Source: Ruegeria aquimaris
GTDB lineage: Bacteria > Pseudomonadota > Alphaproteobacteria > Rhodobacterales > Rhodobacteraceae
Assembly (NCBI RefSeq): GCF_025751555.1
Contig: NZ_JAOWLB010000013.1
Location: 61,264-125,263, forward strand
Reading direction: 5' to 3'
Length of the DNA: 64,000 nt
Part shown: positions 8,339 through 17,515 of the stretch, piece after piece
Layout: the number at the start of each line of letters is the position of its first letter
Numbering within the stretch: position 1 is the stretch's first letter
Notes under the pieces: generated by a model
The model's input: the letters and a program-made list of their open reading frames with translations, nothing else
What the model was told of the DNA's origin: nothing
The model's database searches: none
Program-made: the position numbers and the translations under genes

Positions 8339-9169
8339 TCAGCCTCCCAGGAAAGATTTGCGCACTTCGGGATCTTCGAGCAGTTCCTTGCCGGTGCCGG
8401 TAAAGGCGTTGCGGCCCTGAACCAGCACATATCCCTTGTCGGCGATGGCGAGCGCCTGCTTTGCGTTCTGCTCGACCATCAGGATCGGCAGGCCGGTGCG
8501 GCTGACCTCGATGATGCGGTCAAACAGCTCGTCCATCACGATGGGGCTGACGCCCGCGGTGGGTTCGTCCAGCATCAGCACCTTGGGCTTGGTCATCAGC
8601 GCACGGCCCACGGCGACCTGCTGGCGCTGGCCGCCCGACAGCTCTCCGGCGGCCTGATAGCGTTTCTCGCGCAGGATCGGGAACAGGTCATAGACCTGCT
8701 CCATCGTGTCGCGGATGTCGTCGCGGCGGATGAAGGCGCCCATTTCCAGGTTCTCTTCGACCGTCATCGAGGTGAAGATGTTCGAGGTCTGCGGCACGAA
8801 ACCCATGCCCTTGACCACCCGGTCCTGGGGCGTGAGCCTGGTGATGTCCTCGCCATCCAGCCGGACCGATCCGGAACGGACGTCGAGCATGCCGAACACC
8901 GCCTTCATCGCGGTCGACTTGCCCGCGCCATTGGGTCCGACGATGACGGCGATTTCGCCCGGGTTCACCGCGATGGTGCATTCATGCAGGATGTCGGGAC
9001 CCTTGCCGTAACCGCCGGTCATGGTGTCGCCGATCAGAAACGGGCCGCCATCGACCTTGGTCGTCGGGCCGCTCTTGCGATGGGCGGGCGTCATGGTGCC
9101 GATGCCCTTGGTATTGGTGATCGAGGCGTCCTTGTTGCCGCGACCGTCCTGATAGGGATTGCCGCTCAT
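8339..9169 (-). CDS. livF: HAAT-type ABC transporter ATP-binding protein LivF
   Basis: This is a 276-residue ATPase. Walker A is GPNGAGKST, the signature is LSGGQRQQ and Walker B is VLMLDEPTAG. The first 45 or so residues, before the DILHECT strand, are an extension absent from E. coli LivF. The start overlaps the livG stop (ATGA at 9166-9169), which supports the long form. It energises LivHM together with LivG. Confidence 0.92.
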   Translation of the reverse strand: MSGNPYQDGRGNKDASITNTKGIGTMTPAHRKSGPTTKVDGGPFLIGDTMTGGYGKGPDILHECTIAVNPGEIAVIVGPNGAGKSTAMKAVFGMLDVRSGSVRLDGEDITRLTPQDRVVKGMGFVPQTSNIFTSMTVEENLEMGAFIRRDDIRDTMEQVYDLFPILREKRYQAAGELSGGQRQQVAVGRALMTKPKVLMLDEPTAGVSPIVMDELFDRIIEVSRTGLPILMVEQNAKQALAIADKGYVLVQGRNAFTGTGKELLEDPEVRKSFLGG

Positions 9170-9954
9170 GCGCCTGCCTCCAGCTTTTCCTTGTTCTTCA
9201 GGCCGGTGCCCAGATAGGCCTCGATCACATGCTCGTTGGCCTTGATCTCGTCCAGCGTGCCCTGGGCCAGAACCCGGCCCTCGGCCATGCAGATGACCGG
9301 ATCGCAGATCTTGCCGATGAAATCCATGTCATGCTCGATCACGACAAAGGTATAACCGCGTTCCTTGTTGAGCCGCAGGATGGTGTCGGCAATGGTCATC
9401 AGCAGGGTGCGGTTCACACCGGCGCCGACCTCGTCCAGGAACACGATCTTGGCGTCCACCATCATGGTGCGGCCCAGTTCCAGCAGCTTCTTCTGCCCGC
9501 CCGAGACCTGGCCCGCCTTGTGATCGGCCAGATGGCTGATGGTCAGGAATTCAAGTACCTCGTCGGCCTTGGCGCGCAGCGCGCGTTCCTCGTCCGCGAT
9601 CCGCTTGCGTCCGAACCAGGTGTTCCACAGCGTCTCGCCCGACTGGCCGCCCGGCACCATCATCAGGTTCTCGCGGCAGCTCATCGAACTGAATTCATGC
9701 GCGATCTGAAAGGTCCGGAGCAGCCCCTTGTGGAACAGCTCGTGCGGCGGCAGGCCGGTGATATCCTCGCCATCCATGGTGACCTTGCCGCTGGTGGGCG
9801 GCAGCACGCCGGCGATCACGTTGAACAGGGTGGTCTTACCGGCTCCGTTCGGCCCGATCAGGCCGGTGATGGAGCCCTTGGCGATTTCCAGCGTCGCACC
9901 ATCGACAGCATGGAACCCGCCGAAGTGCTTGTGCACGTCTTCGACGACGATCAT
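9166..9954 (-). CDS. livG: HAAT-type ABC transporter ATP-binding protein LivG
   Basis: This is a 262-residue ATPase. Walker A is GPNGAGKTT and the signature is VSGGQKKLLE. Walker B reads KIVFLDEVGAGVN, with Val in place of the usual Pro after Glu. The ATG at 9954 follows a GGGGGA ribosome binding site; the longer reading from 9978 lacks one. It is the first gene after the binding-protein gene and is separated from it by a stem-loop. Confidence 0.92.
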   Translation of the reverse strand: MIVVEDVHKHFGGFHAVDGATLEIAKGSITGLIGPNGAGKTTLFNVIAGVLPPTSGKVTMDGEDITGLPPHELFHKGLLRTFQIAHEFSSMSCRENLMMVPGGQSGETLWNTWFGRKRIADEERALRAKADEVLEFLTISHLADHKAGQVSGGQKKLLELGRTMMVDAKIVFLDEVGAGVNRTLLMTIADTILRLNKERGYTFVVIEHDMDFIGKICDPVICMAEGRVLAQGTLDEIKANEHVIEAYLGTGLKNKEKLEAGA

Positions 9955-10040
9955 GTTTTCCCCCGAGGCCGCATACATTGCGCAGCCCTGTTGTTTGTTG
10001 CCTCATCCCCTTTGCGAGGTGCGGCCTTTTGTCATTGAAA

Positions 10041-10065
10041 CAGCCCGGACACAAGGCCCGGGCTG
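10041..10065 (-). terminator. stem-loop between binding protein gene and livG
   Basis: An 8-bp perfect stem (CAGCCCGG/CCGGGCTG) is followed on the minus strand by TTTCAA. It sits 26 bp after the binding-protein stop and before livG. Such partial terminators let the binding protein be made in excess over the membrane subunits. Confidence 0.6.
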
Positions 10066-10091
10066 CTCGTCAGTACATCATCGCGGGGCGA

Positions 10092-11285
10092 TCAACGGAA
10101 CTTGGCCGTGGTGATCTTGCCGCCTTCGACCTTGATCTGGCGGTAGTTGCCGGCGCTTTCGCCCGGTCCGATCAGTTCGACCGCAGTTGCGCCGACATAG
10201 TCGACATCGCCGCCGTCCTTGATGATCTGCAATGCCTTGGCCAGCTCGCCGGGATAGATCTTTTCACCCGGTGCGTTGGCGACATGCATGATGTGCTCTT
10301 TGTAGTCGGCCGAATCCTTGGAGTTCGCGGCCTGCATGGCAAGCAGGATCAGGGCCGCCGCATCATAGGCTTCGGGGGTGAAGGGCGAGGTGGCGTCGAA
10401 GGCACCAGCCACGATTTCCTCGTACTTGGCCACGCCCGGGCTGTCGGTGCCGGGGTGCTGGCCGGTCGAACCGTCGATCTCGTCGCCGAAGTTCTCTTCC
10501 AGCTTGGCGCCGATCATGCCGTCGGGGAAGTGGAAGGTGTCAAACGCGCCCGAGTCGATGGCCGAACGCACGATGCCCGAACCGCCCTGGTCGACGTAAC
10601 CGGCAACCACCAGACGCTCGCCACCGGCAGCGGCCAGCGCGCCGACTTCGGCCGAATAGTCGGCCTTGCCGTCTTCATGCGCGGCCGAGATGGTGACCTT
10701 GCCGCCCGCGGCTTCGAACGCGCCCTGGAAGCTGTCGGCCAGACCCTTGCCATAGTCGTTGTTGGTATAGGTCAGCGCGACTTCCTTGATGCCTTCTTCC
10801 ATCAGGATCTCGGTCATCACGACGCCCTGGCGGGCATCCGACGGCGCGGTGCGGAAGAACAGGCCGTTGTCCTCGGCGGTCGACAGCGCGGGCGAGGTGG
10901 CCGAGGGCGAGATCATCACGACGCCGTTCGGAACGGCGACGTTCGACAGTATCGCACCGGTCACGCCCGAGCAGTCGGCACCCATGATGCCATCGACCTT
11001 GTCAGAGGTTACCAGACGTTCGGCGGCGGCGGTGGCGGCTGCGGCGTCGACGCAGGTCGAGTCGGCGCGGACCGAGGTCACTGTGGCGCCGTCCAGCAGC
11101 AGGCCCGAATCGGACACTTCCTTCATCGCCAGTTCGGCACCGTCGGCCATCGACGGGGTCAGCGATTCGATCGGGCCGGTAAAGCCCAGGATCACGCCGA
11201 TCTTGACTTCCTTGGCGTGACCGCCGGCAAAGGCGGCGCTGGCCATCAGTGCAGAGGCCGCAGTGGCCGTAAGCAGTTTTTTCAT
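10092..11285 (-). CDS. ABC transporter periplasmic substrate-binding protein (LivK-like)
   Basis: This is a 397-residue type I periplasmic binding protein. MKKLLTATAASALMASAAFA is a clear signal peptide. The mature part starts with the typical IGVILGFTGPIESL strand-turn, and a Peripla_BP_6 fold is expected throughout. The start follows GGGAGTAACTC. It is the first gene of the liv-type operon. The ligand is not evident: branched-chain amino acids are the default guess, but many Roseobacter homologues bind other amino acids or aromatic acids. Confidence 0.9.
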   Translation of the reverse strand: MKKLLTATAASALMASAAFAGGHAKEVKIGVILGFTGPIESLTPSMADGAELAMKEVSDSGLLLDGATVTSVRADSTCVDAAAATAAAERLVTSDKVDGIMGADCSGVTGAILSNVAVPNGVVMISPSATSPALSTAEDNGLFFRTAPSDARQGVVMTEILMEEGIKEVALTYTNNDYGKGLADSFQGAFEAAGGKVTISAAHEDGKADYSAEVGALAAAGGERLVVAGYVDQGGSGIVRSAIDSGAFDTFHFPDGMIGAKLEENFGDEIDGSTGQHPGTDSPGVAKYEEIVAGAFDATSPFTPEAYDAAALILLAMQAANSKDSADYKEHIMHVANAPGEKIYPGELAKALQIIKDGGDVDYVGATAVELIGPGESAGNYRQIKVEGGKITTAKFR

Positions 11286-11375
11286 GAGTTACTCCCTTGT
11301 TGGAACGCAATCGTTCTGCATCGAAGTTAGGCAAGCTGCGGGAAAAAGGAAAGTCCTAACGAAAAAGTGGTTTTG

Positions 11376-11392
11376 CTAGGGGAATCGCCTAG
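11376..11392. promoter_or_regulatory. small inverted repeat upstream of the liv-type operon
   Basis: CTAGG and CCTAG lie 7 bp apart, about 90 bp upstream of the binding-protein start and 50 bp upstream of the divergent dehydrogenase start. It could be an operator for either gene; no known regulator motif was recognised. Confidence 0.25.
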
Positions 11393-11444
11393 GTTTTATT
11401 GGGAAACCGGTGGCAATCGTGCCGCCGTCACACGAGGTTCCGGC

Positions 11445-12557
11445 ATGTTCTCCCGTTCTCTTGCCGCAGTGATTCTGGCCCTCTGCTGGGGTGCGTTTCC
11501 CGGTGTGGCGCAACCGGTTCTGACGACATCCGCCGGGCAGGTGCGGCTGGAGATCATGGCTGAGGGGCTGGATACGCCCTGGGCGGTTGCACCGCTGCCG
11601 GAGGGGGGCGCGCTGGTGACCGAACGCGGCGGACGGCTGGTTCTTGCCCGGGATGGGCGGCTGGATCCGGTATCGGGCGTGCCGCGCGTGCGGGCCTCGG
11701 GGCAGGGTGGATTGCTGGACATCACGCTGGCGCGGGATTTTGCGCAAAGTCGCAGGCTCTATCTGACCTATTCCCGGCCGCAACCGGGCGGCGGCGCGGG
11801 AACCGCCGTGGCGGTGGCCCGGCTGAGTCCGGATGGCCTGCGGCTGGAGCAGCTGCGCACGATCTTCGAGGCCGCGCCGGGCAGCAAGGGCGGACGGCAT
11901 TTCGGCAGCCGCGTGGTCGAGGCCGCCGATGGCACGCTCTTCGTCACGCTGGGCGACCGGGGCGAGGGCGCCACGGCGCAGGACCGGTCAAATCACAACG
12001 GCAGCGTGATCCGCATTCGGCCCGATGGCCGCGTGCCGGGCGACAATCCCTTTGTCGGTCAGTCAGGCGCGCGTCCCGAGATCTGGTCCTGGGGGCATCG
12101 CAATCCGCAAGGCGCGGCGCTGGACGGGCAGGGGCGGCTCTGGACCTCGGAGCACGGGGCCAAGGGCGGCGACGAGATCAACCTGATCCGCAAGGGCGCG
12201 AATTACGGCTGGCCGGTGATTTCCTATGGGGTCGAGTATTCGGGGGCAAAGATCGGCGAGGGCACGCACAAGGCCGGGATGGAGCAGCCGCGTTTCCATT
12301 GGGATCCGTCGATCGCGCCCTCGGGCCTGCTGATCTATTCCGGCAAGCTGTGGCCCCGATGGCGCGGCCATATCCTTGTCGGGTCGCTGAAATTCGATCA
12401 TATCGCCCGCCTGTCCGGGGCGCCGCTGCGCGCGGCAGAGCAGATCACGGGCCCTGAGACCAAGCGCGTGCGCGACATCGTCGAGGCGCCCGATGGCACG
12501 ATCTGGTTCATCTCCGAAGGGCGCGGCACGGTTTACAGGATGCGCCCCGCTTCCTAG
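11445..12557 (+). CDS. PQQ-dependent aldose sugar dehydrogenase-like protein
   Basis: This is a 370-residue exported beta-propeller of the glucose/sorbosone dehydrogenase family (GSDH, YliI-like). The start at 11445 gives a signal peptide ending near GVAQ, with GAGG upstream; an earlier in-frame TTG/ATG would spoil it. Typical motifs include LDTPWAVAPLPEGG, GGRHFGSR and EHGAKGGDEINLI. Such enzymes oxidise aldoses in the periplasm with PQQ and feed electrons to the respiratory chain. PQQ synthesis genes are not in the window. The gene is divergent from the transporter operon. Confidence 0.85.
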   Translation: MFSRSLAAVILALCWGAFPGVAQPVLTTSAGQVRLEIMAEGLDTPWAVAPLPEGGALVTERGGRLVLARDGRLDPVSGVPRVRASGQGGLLDITLARDFAQSRRLYLTYSRPQPGGGAGTAVAVARLSPDGLRLEQLRTIFEAAPGSKGGRHFGSRVVEAADGTLFVTLGDRGEGATAQDRSNHNGSVIRIRPDGRVPGDNPFVGQSGARPEIWSWGHRNPQGAALDGQGRLWTSEHGAKGGDEINLIRKGANYGWPVISYGVEYSGAKIGEGTHKAGMEQPRFHWDPSIAPSGLLIYSGKLWPRWRGHILVGSLKFDHIARLSGAPLRAAEQITGPETKRVRDIVEAPDGTIWFISEGRGTVYRMRPAS

Positions 12558-12590
12558 GCTGGTCCTGACGCGACAAAGCGGGAGGGTACC

Positions 12591-13001
12591 ATGTGGCGAT
12601 TGATCCTTGTTCTGATGTCTCTGATCCCGGCCCTGGCCAATGCCGAGGATCGGGTGTTTGGCACCTATGCCGAATATGCCCGGTTCGTGGATGCCAAGAT
12701 CATGTCGCGGGATTTCGTGTCGCTGATCAACAGCCTGGGCGGAGAAGACGAATATACCGAAGCCGAGCTGAAGGCGACCAATGCGCAGCTGCTGAACGCG
12801 ATGCCCTACGACTTTACCGGCAGCGCCGTGCTGAAACGGGTGGAACTGGCGCCAGACTTCAGCCAGGAGATGCGGGTCTATTGGAACCGGCAGAAATCCT
12901 ATGTGTATTTCTATGCCTTCCTGCATCGCCGGGAAGAGGGGCTGGTCGCCCTGAGGTTCAACCTCAATACCAACGCCGACAAGATCTTTGACAAGTTCTG
13001 A
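12591..13001 (+). CDS. small secreted protein of unknown function
   Basis: This 136-residue protein starts with the signal peptide MWRLILVLMSLIPALANA, after a GGGAGG ribosome binding site. The mature part is about 118 residues with mixed charge and no cysteines, ending in a Lys/Asp-rich segment. No family was recognised. It begins 33 bp after the sugar dehydrogenase and is probably co-transcribed with it. Its codon use is like the neighbours. Confidence 0.65.
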   Translation: MWRLILVLMSLIPALANAEDRVFGTYAEYARFVDAKIMSRDFVSLINSLGGEDEYTEAELKATNAQLLNAMPYDFTGSAVLKRVELAPDFSQEMRVYWNRQKSYVYFYAFLHRREEGLVALRFNLNTNADKIFDKF

Positions 13002-13005
13002 TCGG

Positions 13006-13085
13006 GGACCCCTCCCGCATCTTCACTTTGCCTGAAATACTCCGGGGGGTCGCCCTCAAAGGGCGGCGGGGGCCGCGCGCCCTCT
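13006..13085. repeat. possible Rhodobacteraceae intergenic repeat (REP-like)
   Basis: The spacer holds TTTGCCTGAAATACTCCGGGG followed by GC-rich complementary segments (GCCCTC..GGGCGGCGGGGGCCGCGCGCCC). This AAATACTCC-GGGGG arrangement recurs between convergent genes in Roseobacter-group genomes as far as I recall. Only one copy is in this window, so the repeat status rests on prior knowledge. Confidence 0.3.
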
Positions 13086-13096
13086 GCCGTCGCGGT

Positions 13097-14101
13097 TCAG
13101 ACCGACAGCCGGGTGCTTTGCGCGCCGCGTTCGCGGTAAGGTGTGGTGTTGTAATGGGCCCGGTAGCATTTCGAGAAATGGCTGGGCGAGGCAAAGCCGC
13201 AGGCCAGCGCCACGTTGATCACGCTCATATCGGTCTGCATGAGCAGGTTGCGGGCCTTTTGCAGCCTGAGTTCCATGTAATAACGTTTCGGGCTGCGGGT
13301 CAGATAGCGGCGGAACAGCCGTTCCAGCTGCCGCGTCGACATGCCTACATCCTTGGCCAGCGCGGCGGGCGAGATCGGCTCTTCGATATTGCGCTCCATC
13401 ATCTGGATGACCTGGCTCAGCTTGGGGTGGCGTACCCCGATGCGGGTCGGCGTCGACAGGCGCTGGGTGTCCTGATCGGTGCGGATCGAGGAATAGATCA
13501 GCTGGTCGGCTACCGCGTTGGCCAGTTCCTCGCCATGCTGGTTCGCGATCAGCTTGAGCATCAGGTCGATCGAGGCGGTGCCACCAGCGGTTGTGATCCG
13601 GTTCCCGTCGACCACAAAGACCGATTTGGTCAGCGTGACCTCTTCGAACTCCTCGACAAAACTGTCCTGGTTCTCCCAGTGGATGGTGGCGCGCTTGCCA
13701 TCCAACAGCCCGGCCTTGGCCAGGGTGTATCCGGCGGTGCAGAGCCCGCCGATGACAGGACCGCGCCGCGCCTCGCGGCGCAGCCAGCTGACCATCTTGC
13801 GGGTGGTGGCCTTTTGCACGTCGATGCCGCCACAGACCAGCACCATGTCCTCGCGCCGCAATTCGCCAAGATCGCCGTCAAGCTTGAAGACGGTACCGTT
13901 GGAACAGGTGGCCGAAACGCCACCTTCGCCAACGACCAACCATTCATAAAGCGTCTGGCCCGCCATCCGGTTGGCGATGCGCAGCGATTCCACCGCACAG
14001 GCGAAACACAGCATCGTGAATTGATCGAGCAGAACAAAAACAAACCTCTGCGGCTTCTTGCCAGAGGTATCGACTTTGACAACTTGACGTTGTTCTTTCA
14101 T
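13097..14101 (-). CDS. GlxA-family AraC-type transcriptional regulator
   Basis: This is a 334-residue regulator. The N-terminal 200 residues form a DJ-1/PfpI-like amidotransferase fold (FVFVLLDQFTMLCFACAVE, GGLCTAGYTLAKAGLLDG), which in this family senses a ligand rather than acting as an enzyme. The C-terminal 100 residues hold two AraC helix-turn-helix units (AALAKDVGMSTRQLERLFRR and VALACGFASPSHFSKCYR). Relatives control carnitine, choline, glycine-betaine or arginine use. The gene is divergent from DAHP synthase; a dyad lies in the shared promoter region. Confidence 0.88.
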   Translation of the reverse strand: MKEQRQVVKVDTSGKKPQRFVFVLLDQFTMLCFACAVESLRIANRMAGQTLYEWLVVGEGGVSATCSNGTVFKLDGDLGELRREDMVLVCGGIDVQKATTRKMVSWLRREARRGPVIGGLCTAGYTLAKAGLLDGKRATIHWENQDSFVEEFEEVTLTKSVFVVDGNRITTAGGTASIDLMLKLIANQHGEELANAVADQLIYSSIRTDQDTQRLSTPTRIGVRHPKLSQVIQMMERNIEEPISPAALAKDVGMSTRQLERLFRRYLTRSPKRYYMELRLQKARNLLMQTDMSVINVALACGFASPSHFSKCYRAHYNTTPYRERGAQSTRLSV

Positions 14102-14177
14102 TGATTTCTGTCCTTGGCTGACATCCTGCGACCGGTTGGACGCAAAAGCTGTGTCATTTCACATTGGCCAGAGCTTG

Positions 14178-14200
14178 TTTGCGACGTCAAGGGGCGCAAA
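14178..14200. promoter_or_regulatory. dyad TTTGCG-N11-CGCAAA in the divergent promoter region
   Basis: A perfect 6-bp inverted repeat with an 11-bp spacer lies just upstream of a likely DAHP synthase promoter. It could bind the divergent GlxA/AraC regulator; this is inference from position. Confidence 0.35.
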
Positions 14201-14207
14201 TCGGATA

Positions 14208-14236
14208 TGGTCACTGTCACATCGTTTTTGTATAGA
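14208..14236 (+). promoter_or_regulatory. probable promoter of DAHP synthase
   Basis: TGGTCA (14208-14213) and TATAGA (14231-14236) are spaced by 17 bp, which would start transcription near 14243, about 27 nt before the ATG. Each box matches four of six consensus positions. Confidence 0.4.
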
Positions 14237-14269
14237 GGCCACCTGTCGTTATCGTTGCGGAGAAAAGCT

Positions 14270-15640
14270 ATGAGCGAGTGGCAAAAATCGAACTGGCGCG
14301 CCAAACCGCGGGTTCAGATGCCCGACTATACCGATCCGGACGCCCTGTCCCAGGTCGAGGCGCAGCTTTCCAAGTATCCGCCGCTGGTTTTCGCCGGCGA
14401 GGCGCGGCGCCTGAAACGCCATCTGGGCGCTGCGGGCCGCGGCGAGGCCTTCCTGCTTCAGGGCGGCGATTGCGCCGAGAGCTTCGAGCAATTCAGCGCC
14501 GATGGTATCCGCGACACCTTCAAGGTGATGTTGCAGATGGCGATGGTGCTGACCTATGGCGCCAAGGTGCCGGTGATCAAGGTGGGCCGGATGGCCGGCC
14601 AGTTCGCCAAGCCGCGCAGCGCGCCGACCGAGGTGGTGAACGGCGTGGAATTGCCGAGCTATCGCGGCGACATCATCAACGAACTGGCTTTCACACCTGA
14701 GGCGCGCATTCCCGATCCGCGCAAGATGTTGCAGGCCTATACCCAGGCGGCGGCGACGCTGAACCTGCTGCGCGCCTTTTCGACCGGTGGTTTCGCCGAC
14801 ATGAGCCGGGTGCATTCCTGGACGCTCGGGTTCACCAACGATCAGGACGTGCAGAAATATTCCGAGATTGCCGACCGCATTCAGGACACGATCGATTTCA
14901 TGGGCGCGGCGGGCATTACCGCAGATACCACGCATGAATTCTCGACCGTGGAATTCTATACCAGCCACGAAGGGCTGCTCCTGGAGTATGAAGAGGCGCT
15001 GACGCGGCTCGATTCGACCTCGGGCAACTGGCTGGCAGGCTCGGGTCACATGATCTGGATCGGTGACCGCACGCGGCAGCCGGACGGCGCGCATGTGGAA
15101 TACTGCCGCGGCGTGCTGAACCCGATCGGGTTGAAATGTGGCCCGACCACCACCGCCGAGGACCTCAAGGTTCTGATGGCCAAGCTGAACCCCGACAACG
15201 AAGAGGGCAAGCTGACCCTGATCGCGCGCTTTGGGGCGGGCAAGGCAGGTGAGCATCTGCCGCGCCTGATCCAGGCGGTGCGCGAGGAAGGCGCCAAGGT
15301 GACCTGGGTCTGTGACCCGATGCATGGCAACACGATCAAGTCGGCCTCGGGGTACAAGACCCGACCGTTCGATCTGGTACTGCGCGAGGTGCGCGACTTT
15401 TTCGCCGTGCATCAGGCCGAGGGTACCATTCCAGGCGGCGTGCATTTCGAGATGACCGGTCAGGACGTGACCGAATGCACCGGCGGTGTGCGTGCGGTGA
15501 CCGACGAGGATCTGAGCGACCGCTACCACACCGCCTGCGACCCGCGCCTGAACGCCAGCCAGTCGCTGGAACTGGCCTTCCTGGTGGCCGAGGAACTGTC
15601 CAAGCTGCGCAACACGCAGCGCCGCCGCGCGGCGGTCTGA
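14270..15640 (+). CDS. class II 3-deoxy-7-phosphoheptulonate (DAHP) synthase
   Basis: This 456-residue enzyme condenses phosphoenolpyruvate and erythrose 4-phosphate in the first step of the shikimate pathway. It is the plant/Mycobacterium-type class II enzyme, as shown by [25 protein letters not shown], the [10 protein letters not shown] segment and [15 protein letters not shown]. The ATG at 14270 follows GCGGAGAAAAGCT; the open frame extends upstream but without coding character. It is a single gene, ended by an inverted repeat. Confidence 0.95.
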   Translation: MSEWQKSNWRAKPRVQMPDYTDPDALSQVEAQLSKYPPLVFAGEARRLKRHLGAAGRGEAFLLQGGDCAESFEQFSADGIRDTFKVMLQMAMVLTYGAKVPVIKVGRMAGQFAKPRSAPTEVVNGVELPSYRGDIINELAFTPEARIPDPRKMLQAYTQAAATLNLLRAFSTGGFADMSRVHSWTLGFTNDQDVQKYSEIADRIQDTIDFMGAAGITADTTHEFSTVEFYTSHEGLLLEYEEALTRLDSTSGNWLAGSGHMIWIGDRTRQPDGAHVEYCRGVLNPIGLKCGPTTTAEDLKVLMAKLNPDNEEGKLTLIARFGAGKAGEHLPRLIQAVREEGAKVTWVCDPMHGNTIKSASGYKTRPFDLVLREVRDFFAVHQAEGTIPGGVHFEMTGQDVTECTGGVRAVTDEDLSDRYHTACDPRLNASQSLELAFLVAEELSKLRNTQRRRAAV

Positions 15641-15647
15641 TCTCTGC

Positions 15648-15678
15648 GGCGATGGCCCGGCAGGACCGGGTCATCGCC
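15648..15678. terminator. hairpin between convergent genes
   Basis: GGCGATGGCCCGG and CCGGGTCATCGCC form a 12-bp stem with one mismatch and a 5-nt loop. There is no clear U-run on either side, so termination efficiency is uncertain. Confidence 0.45.
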
Positions 15679-15690
15679 CAAATTCTGGTT

Positions 15691-16359
15691 TCAGTCTTCC
15701 CGTGAAACCACCCGCAATCCCGGCGCGTTCCGGCGGATCGGGGCCTGATCCTCGGCAAGGCCGGGAACCGGTTCGGCCGGGCTGCGATCGGGCCGGATAT
15801 CGAGTTTGCGCAGGTTCGAGCCTGCGATGTCGAACCGCAGCCCTCCGGCCCCCAACGGCCCGTCGGCTACAAGAACCCCAAGCGCCCGGCTGATCTCGCC
15901 CAAGTCGTTTTTCAACGGCAGCAGAATGGCCCGTGCCTCGACCTGAGAAACGGCGCGGCTGTTCGTCCCGCTGATCAGGGACAGTTCGGCAATGGCCGGC
16001 GCCAGAAAGATATGTTCGAGCGTCGCTGCGGCCTCGGCCCGGGCCATGGCCGAGAACAGGGCGGTCATCGGCATGCCGCGCACCTCCATGCCCACGATGC
16101 GGGAGAGGTGGTTTCCGGCCAGACGGAACCGGGCCACGCCGGGGGCGATACGTTCGAGGATGAACGTGTATTCAAGTATGTTTTCCAGACCGCGCGGGTC
16201 GATATCGGAGCGGTTCGGTACATCGCCGTGCCGCCGCAGCGCCGACCAATAGGCCTCGGCCTGCCGGATCGGAGATACACTGCGGCCACTGCGGAACCGG
16301 TCCATCGAGATTACGTTCCCCGTATCGGCCCTGGAACGGCCACCCAAAAAAATCGTCAT
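15691..16359 (-). CDS. PAS-domain protein (PAS_5 type)
   Basis: This is a 222-residue cytoplasmic protein. Residues of about 40-150 (AEAYWSALRRHGDVPNRSDI to the LLPLKNDLGEISRALG region) fit the PAS_5 family common in alphaproteobacteria, where it occurs without an output domain. The ATG at 16359 has AGGTGG upstream. The facing intergenic region carries a consensus CtrA site. The function is unknown; a sensory or adaptor role is only a guess. Confidence 0.7.
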   Translation of the reverse strand: MTIFLGGRSRADTGNVISMDRFRSGRSVSPIRQAEAYWSALRRHGDVPNRSDIDPRGLENILEYTFILERIAPGVARFRLAGNHLSRIVGMEVRGMPMTALFSAMARAEAAATLEHIFLAPAIAELSLISGTNSRAVSQVEARAILLPLKNDLGEISRALGVLVADGPLGAGGLRFDIAGSNLRKLDIRPDRSPAEPVPGLAEDQAPIRRNAPGLRVVSRED

Positions 16360-16461
16360 GACGCCACCTGTTGACCCGAAGCCCAACCGCCCGTTTCGAT
16401 CCCTGCGTCAGCATGCGACCGATTCAGAACAGGTTACCCAAGGGTTAACGTGCCACGGGAA

Positions 16462-16477
16462 GCTCCTATTTTGGAGC
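16462..16477. promoter_or_regulatory. small dyad GCTCC-N6-GGAGC
   Basis: A perfect 5-bp inverted repeat lies between the divergent PAS and yicC genes, 7 bp from the CtrA-like box. Its role is unknown. Confidence 0.25.
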
Positions 16478-16483
16478 ATTTCC

Positions 16484-16498
16484 TTAATGAATGGTTAA
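16484..16498. promoter_or_regulatory. consensus CtrA binding site TTAA-N7-TTAA
   Basis: TTAATGAATGGTTAA matches the full CtrA recognition sequence exactly. It lies 109 bp before yicC and 125 bp before the PAS gene, in a GC-rich genome where TTAA is rare. Binding is inferred. Confidence 0.5.
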
Positions 16499-16606
16499 TT
16501 GTTCTAAACTCGCGGATAATTCGGCCGGGTCTTGCCCTGGGGCAGGGGTTCGCATTAGGTGCGGCGGGACAAGCACGATCGCAGTTCGGGACGGGAGTTG
16601 AACAAG

Positions 16607-17497
16607 ATGATCAGATCCATGACGGCATTCGCCTCGGCGCGCGGCGAAAAGGCTCCGTTCTCCTGGAGCTGGGATCTGCGCAGCGTGAACGCCAAGGGTC
16701 TCGATCTGCGACTGCGCGTGCCCGACTGGCTGGACGGGCTCGAGGCGGCGCTGAGGGCCGACCTGACCAAGGCGCTGACCCGGGGCAGTGTGAACCTGAC
16801 GCTGCGGCTGGGGCGGGGCGAAGAGGTACCCAGCCTGGCGCTGAACCAAGTCGCGCTGGCGGCGGTGCTGGATGCGCTGGCCGAGACCGAGGAACAGGCC
16901 ATGGCGCGTGGGCTGACGCTGGCGCCGTCTTGCGCGGCCGACCTGCTGGCGCTGCGGGGCGTTTTGGACGCGGGCAGCGGTGAAGAGGACCTGACCCCGG
17001 TCATTGCCGAGCTGAAAGCGGAGTTCGGACCGCTGGTGCAGGCATTTGTGCAGATGCGCGAGGCCGAAGGCGTGGCGCTGGCCGAAATCCTGCAAAACCA
17101 GCTGACTCGCGTCGAAGAGTTGTCGGCCCAGGCATCGGAACTGGCCGAGGCGCGCAAGGGGGCGGTGGCCGAAACCCTGCGCGCTAACCTGGCACGTGTG
17201 CTCGACAATACCGATGGCGCCGACCCCGACCGGGTGGCGCAGGAACTGGCTCTGTTGGCGGTCAAGGCCGATGTCACCGAAGAACTGGACCGGCTGGGCG
17301 CCCATATCCGCGCCGCGCGCACGCTTTTGGCGCAGGGCGGCCCGGTGGGCCGCAAGCTGGACTTCCTGATGCAGGAGTTCAACCGCGAGGCCAACACGCT
17401 GTGTTCAAAGGCACAAAACGCGGACCTGACGGCCGTGGGGCTGGAGCTGAAGGCCGTGATCGACCAGATGCGCGAACAGGTGCAGAATGTTGAATAA
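16607..17497 (+). CDS. yicC: YicC-family endoribonuclease-like protein
   Basis: This is a 296-residue protein of the YicC/YloC family, whose members have been reported to act as endoribonucleases. The N-terminus MIRSMTAFASARG and the C-terminal block GRKLDFLMQEFNREANTLCSK..D are the family hallmarks. The start at 16607 has GGGAG upstream; the longer reading lacks the conserved MIRSMT start. It is 18 bp ahead of gmk, the usual arrangement in many proteobacteria. Confidence 0.92.
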   Translation: MIRSMTAFASARGEKAPFSWSWDLRSVNAKGLDLRLRVPDWLDGLEAALRADLTKALTRGSVNLTLRLGRGEEVPSLALNQVALAAVLDALAETEEQAMARGLTLAPSCAADLLALRGVLDAGSGEEDLTPVIAELKAEFGPLVQAFVQMREAEGVALAEILQNQLTRVEELSAQASELAEARKGAVAETLRANLARVLDNTDGADPDRVAQELALLAVKADVTEELDRLGAHIRAARTLLAQGGPVGRKLDFLMQEFNREANTLCSKAQNADLTAVGLELKAVIDQMREQVQNVE

Positions 17498-17515
17498 CGG
17501 AAAGGAACCCAGCAG

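Noticed and set aside
9978..11330. 450-codon plus-strand open frame
   Set aside because: It is the shadow of the periplasmic binding protein gene on the other strand.
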